DNA of 64,000 bases from positions 1,674,001 through 1,738,000 of the forward strand of contig SRSI01000048.1 in NCBI GenBank assembly GCA_005656395.1, written 5' to 3'. Both the position numbers and the translations under genes were made by a program. Every line of letters starts with the position of its first letter. Positions within the stretch are counted from its first letter, which is position 1. This DNA comes from Strongyloides papillosus. Its lineage: Eukaryota; Nematoda; Chromadorea; Rhabditida; Strongyloididae. Shown piece after piece: positions 55,821-64,000 of this stretch. The notes beneath the pieces were generated by a model. It searched no databases. It was not told the DNA's origin and saw only the letters and a list, made by a program, of their open reading frames with translations.

Positions 55821-58800
55821 TTAAAATTTACTTCCTTTTAACAATAAAGTAAGGAGTGCCATTCTAACGTAGACACCATTATCCATCTGCCTAAAGTATG
55901 CTGCTCTTTCATCATGATCAAGTTCTGTTGATATCTCATCAACTCTTGGTAATGGATGCATAACAATTGGAAGTTCACGATTTGGACCAAAGGCATTCAT
56001 CTTCTCTGTCTCATCATCTTCATCTATCCTTGATTCATTTAATAATTTGGGTGTTAATACAAATTTTCCTTTAACCTTTTCATATTCACTTGATGATGAG
56101 AAACGTTCCTTCTGAATACGTGTCATATAGACAACATCAACCATCTTTATTCCTTCAGCAATATCATTAAATATTTTTATTGTAAAGTTACTATGTTTCT
56201 TTAAATATTCTACAATCTCTTCAGGCATTCCTAATTCAGGTGTTGGTGAGACGAGATGAAGAGTTATTCCTGTGTAGACACAAAGAATTTTTGCTAATGA
56301 ATGGACAGTTCTACCATTCTTCAAATCTCCTACTAAGGCTATTGTAAGATTGTTAACAGTACCAAGTTCAATACGAATAGTGAAAATATCAAGAAGTGCT
56401 TGTGTTGGGTGTTGTCCGATCCCATCACCAGCATTGATAACAGGAACATCAGAAACTTTAACAGCTTTTTGAGCTGCACCTTGTTCTGGGTGACGGAGAA
56501 CAACTATATGAGTATATCTACTCATCGTTGTAATAGTATCCTCCAAACTTTCACCTTTTGTTACGGAAGATGAGTGAGAATCAACAGTGATAACATTACC
56601 ACCTAATTGAAGCATAGCTGCTTGGAATGAACAACTTGTTCTTGTAGATGGTTCATAGAATATTGAAGCCATGCGGAATCCCTTAAGAACATCTGAAGTA
56701 TCCTTCTTTCTAAATATTTCCTGACGATATTTCTCTGCTAATGTCATTATAAGATGAACCTTAGTCTTATCCAAGTATTCAACATTAATAATACTTTGTC
56801 CTAAGAATGGATCTTCATCCTCTTTAATAGATTCAGATTGTTTATAATTATCAAGATACTCTTCATCAGTTGTTGTTGAATTAATAGAAGGTGTTCTTTC
56901 AAGAGCTCTTAATGTAACAATATTTCTTGGTTCCAATTTAGCCCTATGTAGTATAATATTTTGACCAAAACCTTTTTGTGCTAATATTTTTCCATCAACG
57001 AATACCTCCTCTCCACGAATAACAACCTTCTTAACGGCACCTTTTAATTTCATTCCAGCATATGGTGTCCAGTTAGCTTTTGAATTACCGCCATTCTTTG
57101 GAACTTCCCATTCTTCATTTAAGTCAACCTCCACATATGTTCTTTCATCATCAATGATATTGAAAATTTTTTTAGGATTTGTTGACAATTTCTCAACTAA
57201 CTGATCAAAAGTAAGTTTACCCTCAGAGACTGCTGTTAAAAGCAATGGTAACATATATTGAACACCTGGAAAACCTGGTGGTGGATTTTGTGATTCCTTC
57301 TCCTGACAGGTATGTGGTGCATGATCTGTAGCAAAACAGTCAATATATGACATGTGTTCCCATAATGCATTAATATCATTTTGTCTACCCAATTTTGGTC
57401 TAACTTCTTTTACACCACATGGTAAATAATCTTCTGTCATCCATAGGTGATGTGGAGCAACTTCACATGTAACATTCCATCCCTTATCTTTAGCTGATTT
57501 GATTAATTTAATTTCCTCCTCCCGGGCAACATGACAAATATGGACAGAATGTCCTGTCAAATTAGCTATTGTTAAAATGGCAGCAAGAGTCTCTTTCTCT
57601 GCATGACAAACAATGGGTCTATTTTTGGGGAATGCTTCAAAATGTTTAGTCCAATCAGAAATATTATTCAATTTTAATGTTGAGAATGTGTCATTTAAAT
57701 ACATTTTTAGACCACAAACCTTATCAGAAAGTAATGCTGCAGTTTTAGCATTATCAACAGTAGCACCAACAAAAAGCCCATAATCAACAACAGCTGATTT
57801 TGAAGCAATATTTTCAACGAGATTAAATGTTTCCTCATCAACTAATGAAGGATTGGTATTTGGCATTGCAAGGACAGTTGTTATACCACCAGCTAATGCA
57901 GCAGTTGTTCCAGTGTACCATGTTTCTTTATGTTCACCACCAGGTTCACGCATATGTACATGAATGTCAATAAGTCCAGGTAATCTACGAATATTTGCGT
58001 TTGTTATTGAATCTATGTGACTTTTGACACTTGGTCTACTTCCCTCTAGACGTAATGCTTCAATAAATAATTTGGCACACTTGATATCTGTAATTAATGG
58101 TATACCATTATCAACAGCCATTCTTCGTGTTTTATATCCATGGGTACTGAAAGCACTAACACGATAAGCACCATTTCCTTTGATTGGTAAGTTTATCATT
58201 AGATCAATATCTTTATTAGCTAAAAAGTCATTAACACTTTTTGTTACAGCACTAGTTTTTTCATTGGTAGAATCTTCTTCAAATGGCCATTCAATTGCTT
58301 GAATAGAGATACCTTTACTTTGGAAGTAGTCAGCTGTACCTTTTGAGGCATAAAGTTTAAAATTAAGAGAAGCAAGTGTCTTAACACTATTTAACATCTC
58401 ATCTTTACCATGATACCCACCAATAGAAAGGAAAATTGTCTTTTTTGGTACAACAAAGCCAGTTGAAATAAGACCTTTTAGGTATGCTTCATAACGGTTC
58501 TCACCAAAACATCCAACTTCACCAGTTGATGCCATCTCAACTCCCTGTATAACATCAGCTCCAGCCAATCTTGAGAATGAAAACTGTGGTACTTTAACAC
58601 CAACTTTTTTATATTTATTTTTACCAAATATAACATTTACAGGTTTAATTGATTGTTTTAAGACTGGATTATCATCTGATATCATAACTCTGGTAGCAAG
58701 GGCAACAAAATCAAAGTTTAGTGTCTTTGAGACAAATGGAAAACTTCTTGATACTCTTAAGTTACACTCAATAACACTTAAATTATTATCTTTAGCAATT

Positions 58801-61800
58801 AATTGTAAATTGAATGGACCATTAACGTGTAGTGCTCCAGCAATTTTTGTAGCAATTTCTTTAATTTTATCTAATGTCGTTTTATTTAAATCTTGTGGTG
58901 GAGTTACGAGTGTTGCATCACCAGAATGGATACCAGCATTCTCAACATGTTCACTTACAGCCATAGCTATTAATTTACCATCCATTGCAACACCATCAAC
59001 ATCAATTTCTTTTGCTTCATTGATGAATTTTGATACAACAACAGGGTGCTCCTTAGCTACAACAGCTGCTTGTTTCAAGAATGTGGATAAATCATCCTCA
59101 TTATGTGCTACATTCATTGCAGCACCAGATAAGACATATGATGGTCTAATAAGACATGGGAAACCAACTTTTTTACACCATTCGACGGCAACTTGCTCAT
59201 TTTCTGTTTTTTTCCATAATGGTTGATCAATGTTAAGTCTATCAAGAAGTCTACTGAAATTAAAACGATCCTCAGCCATATCAATATTTTGTGGACTTGT
59301 ACCAAATATCCTCATTTTTTGTTGTAAATCAGCTTTCGATAATGACAATGCAATATTATTTGGAGCTTGTCCTCCAAAAGCAAGAATAACACCCTTACTT
59401 TTTTCAATTTCATATATTGTTGTAACAACCTCAAAAGATACTTCTTCAAAGTATAGTCTATCACACATATCATAATCTGTTGAGACAGTCTCTGGATTAC
59501 AATTAACAGTAATAGTTTTGTATCCAAGTTTCTTTAATTCACTAACACATCCAACACAACATGCATCAAATTCAACTGATGACCCAATTCTGTATACACC
59601 ACTTCCAAGAACGATAACGCTATTTTTATTGTTAAATGTAACGTCGTTCTCGAATCCATTGTAGGTGAGATATAGATAATTTGTTTGTGCAGGCCATTCA
59701 GCAGCAACTGTATCAATTTGTTTAACACATGGTACAACATTAACATTTTGTCTTATCTTTCTAATAGTAAATTCAGTTGAACCAATAGCTTTAGCAATTT
59801 GTTGATCACTAAAACCACTCTGCTTACTTTCAAGTAGTAAAGTTTTATCAATTAATGATGCTGAAGATTTGCGTAATTTTTTGTAAATATCAATAATATG
59901 TTTCATACGATACAAGAACCAACGATCGATCTTGGTTAAATTATATAATTCTTCAAGAGTAAATTCATTACGATACAATGCTCTTGCTATTGCTAACATT
60001 CTCTTATCTGTTGGAGTGGTAAAGTCATTCTCAGTTGTCTGTCTACCAAATAGGAATGGAGAAAATCCCCAATAATTTTCACTAACCATTCTTAATGCTT
60101 TTTGGAATGCCTCTTCAAAGTTTCTACCTATTCCCATTACCTCACCAACAGATTTCATTGAACTACCAATGGTAGTTGAGACACGGGCAAATTTACTCAA
60201 ATCCCATCTTGGAATTTTAACAACACAATAATCAAGTGATGGTTCAAAACAAGCAGTTGTCTTACCAGTAACAGTATTTCTTAATTCAGATAAATTATCA
60301 CCAAGAGCTAATTTAGCTGCAACATATGCCAATGGATAACCAGTAGCTTTTGAGGCAAGAGCAGAACTTCTAGAAAGACGAGCATTAACCTCAATAATAT
60401 AATATTCTAGTGAATCTGGATTTAAAGCATATTGAATGTTACATTCACCAATAATACCGAAATGTCTGATGACTTTTAAAGCAGTTCTTCTTAAAGCATT
60501 ATACTCTAAATCAGATAATGTTTGTGATGGAGCAACAACAACACTTTCACCAGTATGTATACCAAGTGGATCAACATTTTCCATGTTACAAACAGTTATA
60601 CAATTATCATAAGCATCCCTAACAACTTCATATTCAATTTCTTTCCATCCTTTCAAACTTTTATCAATCAACACTTGATTTGAATGTGCCAATGCCTGTT
60701 GGGCAATTTTAATTAATTCACTTTCATTGTTAGCAAATCCACTACCTAAACCACCAAGAGCAAATGCAGCTCTAACAAGTACTGGATAACCAATTTCAGA
60801 TGCTGCTTTAATGGCTTCTTCAAGTGTCGTGGCAGCTTGTGATGGTGCAACTTTCTCATTGATTGACTCAATTTCAGAATTGAATTTTTCACGATCCTCC
60901 GTATTCATGATTGTTTCTATTGTTGTTCCGAGAACTTCAACACCATACTGTTTAAATATTCCATCTTTGTATAAATCAACAGCACAATTGAGTGCCGTCT
61001 GCCCACCAAAAGTACATAAAACACCACTTGGTCTTTCTTTTTTGATAACATCAGTTACATATTCTTTTGTAACAGGAAGAAAATATGTTTGATCAGCGAA
61101 ACCTTTAGATGTTTGAACTGTAGCAACATTGGGATTAATAAGAATAGTTTTAATTCTTTTTTCTTTTAATGCTTTAATGGCTTGAGCACCTGAATAGTCA
61201 AATTCACCAGCTTGTCCAATGGTAAGACCTCCGGAACCGAGAATTAAAACTTTTGTTTGTTCTCCTTTATTGTAGTTACTTACAAAAGTTAACTTTTCTT
61301 TAATTAAATTTCTTGTGTTAAATGTTTTCTTCATTTTGTGTAATTTAATTGAATCAACAAAAACATCAAATAGGCATTCCATATCCATTGGACCGGCAGC
61401 ATGTTCTGGATGAAATTGAACAGAAAAGAATGGTTTTTCAGTATGAACAATTCCCTCATTTGTTTTATCATTTTCATTAATAAATAATGGAATCCAATCT
61501 TTAGGTAATGTACCCTCATCAACAGCAAAACCATGATTTTGTGATGTTATGAAACACCTTCCAGTATCAAGATGTGTACAAGGTTGATTATGACCTCTAT
61601 TACCATATTTTAATTTATATGTACTTGCACCAGCACTTTTTGCTAAAAGTTGATGTCCAAGACAAATACCCATAATTGGTTTGTTTGTTTTATTAATAAT
61701 TAATTTAAGTTTATCTATCAAGTCACTAACCATTGATGGATCACCAGGTCCATTAGAAATAAAAAGACCATCATAATCATTTATCTCTTTTTCAATTGGA

Positions 61801-62486
61801 TAGTTGTATGGGACAACTTTAATTGCAACCTTACGGTCAAGAAGGCATCTTAATTGATTATATTTTAAACCACAATCAACTGCAAGAATCTTTAACTCCA
61901 TTGTACTACAACCATACTCATGTACGATATCTCTTGATACCATTTTTACAAGATTCTCTTTGTTAACATCAACAAAACCAAGTTTATCCTCACATTCATC
62001 ATCCATAATAATCTAAAAGTTTTATTTATTTTTTTTTAAAAAATAAACATCAAAACATACTTTCGCTTTTAAAGTTCCATTTTCTCTAATTTTTTTAGTT
62101 AAGCATCTAACATCAATACCAGTCAATCCAGGTACACCATGTTTTTTTAACCAATCACTAAGACTACTTACAGCCTCATGATGACTATGTTCCCCATCTG
62201 GACATACGCGATCAACAATTAAAGCAGCTGGCCAAACTTTGGAACTCTCAAAACCACCTAAAGGTAGTCCGTACTGGTCAACAATAGATTCATCAGGGAC
62301 ACCATAATTGCCAATTAATGGATAAGTTAATGTAAGAAGTTGTTTAGCATAAGATGGATCAGTTAATGACTCAACATATCCAACCATCCCAGTTTGGAAG
62401 ACAAGTTCTCCTGTAACAGAAGTATGTGCACCAAACAATTGACCTTTGAAACGAGTTCCATCTTCGAGGATAAGAGTAGCAGACAT
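55821..62486 (-). CDS. pyr-1: CAD: carbamoyl-phosphate synthetase II / aspartate transcarbamylase / dihydroorotase
   Basis: CAD catalyses the first three steps of de novo pyrimidine synthesis in the cytosol. Two exons, 62486-62061 and 62012-55821, give 2205 residues, full length for animal CAD. Domains in order are: glutamine amidotransferase ([20 protein letters not shown]; catalytic Cys in [17 protein letters not shown] near residue 259; FHPEHAAGP), carbamoyl-phosphate synthetase A and B halves ([20 protein letters not shown] and [20 protein letters not shown]), dihydroorotase ([19 protein letters not shown] near 1490; [10 protein letters not shown]), a linker, and aspartate transcarbamylase ([19 protein letters not shown] near 1930; [10 protein letters not shown] near 2163). 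Key active-site motifs are all present, and over 6 kb of coding sequence has no frame break. The start is the first ATG with the expected N-terminus. Confidence 0.97.
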
Positions 62487-64000
62487 CTTATTGAAATAGT
62501 AACTCTAAAAAAACTTTATGTGTTATTAAAGTAAAATTGTCATATTTAAAGATATATATAGAATATCAAATTTTCGATGATATGATATAATTAAGATAGG
62601 AAAAGACCATCATAATATTTTATCATATTTTAGATTACGAATGGTCAATGACAATATTTTAATCGTATGTTCTTTCATTTAAAAACTTAATAATCTCCGC
62701 CTTTGAAAAAAAAAGAAAAGAGAAGTCATCTTGAGATAGAAGAGATACATAATTATTTATATTTTAATATTAAATGGAGGAGAAAAATGTTGTGTAGCTG
62801 GGTATTTTATCATGTAATGTTGTAATATAAATAAATTTATCTTCATTAAAATATTACTAATATTATTATTAATTTCCCTAAAAAATTGAAAAACGATTCT
62901 AGTGGAAGGTGAGGAAATGATTAACACTACTAGATAGATGGAGATAAAATGTTTTACTATAATAGAAATATTAAGAGATTCTGATGTCCTTAAATAATAA
63001 AAAAAGATATTACAATGACCTTAGAGAAGGCTGTAAAATGCGGCAATCAACTTATTAAAACTTTAAGATAACAAAACAAATATATTTATAGTTTGAGGGT
63101 ACAAACATTTAGAAATAACTTAAACTTATGTTTGTAATTAATATGAGAATGTTCTTAAATCAGTCTACAGAAGAATTGTTTAAAAAAAATAAATATCTAT
63201 CCAAATCTTCTCAAGACAAAGTTGGATACTTTAGATAAAGTATTATCATTATCATTACAATAAAAAATATATAAAAAACCATGAATAGCTTTGAAAAATT
63301 AAGAATACATTTATTTAAAAATGAAAAAGATTGATTTAATCAAGTATTAAAAGAATACAATTTTCACTTTTTTTTACAAATAATTCTTTACCAAGTAAAG
63401 GTAATTTTAAATTGATATGAATAAGGCATTTAAAGTGCAACTTTCGGTTATTTCACAGCTCTTTTAATGTACTTTGTATTTTTATACCTATTAAATGATA
63501 TGAATATCTACTTTTAACAAGTATATTTAACAAACATCCTTTCTTAATCTCTCTTTATAACCTGTCAATTTGCACTTTGGGGGAAAAATATTCTTTAGCT
63601 ATTTCTATCACATGCATTCAATCAACAACATAACATATTATCGTCGTTTATAATGTGTTGGAAAAAGATATTTATGATAATAGTCTTTTTTTTAAAAATA
63701 TGAAAAATTGAGATATTTTACTTTTCCGTATTTTATTCCATATAATATGAATAAATACACATATCGTATGGAATCCAAAAATTTCTTATCAAGTCGTTTT
63801 CAATGTACATAATAATCTTCATTTAAATAAATATTTTTAAATAAGCAATTGACATTGATAAGAGAACACTAACTTTTTTTTTTAAATGTTAGATACCGAA
63901 AATTAAATTAACTTTCAAGTTAGATAACATAATTTTCTTCTAACCTTACGAATATTTGATAAGATAAAAAAAATAAATGTGGAAAGTTTAGAAATTGCTA
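62487..64000. other. Upstream region of CAD, no gene seen
   Basis: About 1.5 kb of AT-rich sequence to the window end with stops in all frames. It presumably contains the CAD promoter. No RNA gene or repeat was recognised. Confidence 0.5.

Noticed and set aside
58810..61092. Plus-strand open frames opposite CAD
   Set aside because: Shadows of a highly conserved enzyme on the other strand.
1..64000. tRNA genes, transposons, CRISPR arrays
   Set aside because: I looked for B-box-like GGTTCGA patterns, transposase or reverse transcriptase motifs and regular direct repeats and saw none; a covariance-model scan could still find a diverged RNA gene.

Overview
The window looks like nuclear DNA of a parasitic nematode, most probably Strongyloides or a close relative (Strongyloididae). 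The support is very high AT content, mostly short introns bounded by gtaag...tttcag or ttttag, several genes whose ATG abuts a pyrimidine-tract 'cag' (spliced-leader-style acceptor), and animal orthologues such as afadin, alpha-catenin, RAB-10, dynactin p150 and CAD. The genus is inferred; the eukaryotic, nematode-like nature is well supported.

Layout. (1) 388-6620 (+): 3' part of an afadin gene (end of RA domain, FHA, dilute, PDZ, tail). (2) 7291-7995 (-): rab-10. (3) 9612-10831 (-): a UBE2W-type ubiquitin conjugating enzyme (ubc-16) followed by an unknown 192-residue gene, possibly one operon. (4) 13754-17670 (+): a likely operon of EB1, a minimal SECISBP2-like L7Ae protein and a RabBD/immunoglobulin protein. 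(5) 17749-19124 (-): KLHDC10-type kelch protein. (6) 20977-21451 (+): unknown coiled-coil protein. (7) 21697-25138 (-): three tandem RING/coiled-coil paralogues (ZHP/RNF212-like), two disrupted. (8) 26585-29341 (-): alpha-catenin (hmp-1) with about nine one-base indels in its 3' half. (9) 32353-32749 (-): ATG12 with two one-base indels. (10) 33323-37096 (-): dynactin p150 (dnc-1). (11) 37648-39152 (+): SANTA-domain protein (KNL-2-like). (12) 39784-41514 (+): F-box protein. (13) 41686-44030 (-): PGAP1-type GPI inositol-deacylase. (14) about 44.4-53.6 kb (+): five tandem copies of an RFWD3-like RING plus propeller-like gene, three intact and flanked by a pseudogene at each end. (15) 55065-55352 (-): small secreted cysteine-rich peptide. 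(16) 55821-62486 (-): CAD, the fused first three enzymes of pyrimidine synthesis. Flanking sequence to 64000 shows no gene.

Most of the window is conserved housekeeping: junction scaffolds (afadin, alpha-catenin), microtubule plus-end and dynein machinery (EB1, p150), trafficking (RAB-10, RabBD protein), autophagy (ATG12), ubiquitin transfer (UBE2W, RING and F-box proteins) and metabolism (CAD, PGAP1). The lineage-specific parts are the RFWD3-like array, the RING/coiled-coil cluster and the cysteine-rich peptide. Between about 22 and 33 kb several genes carry single-base indels while protein similarity continues in the shifted frame; this looks more like local consensus error than gene decay, whereas the two end copies of the RFWD3-like array look like true pseudogenes.
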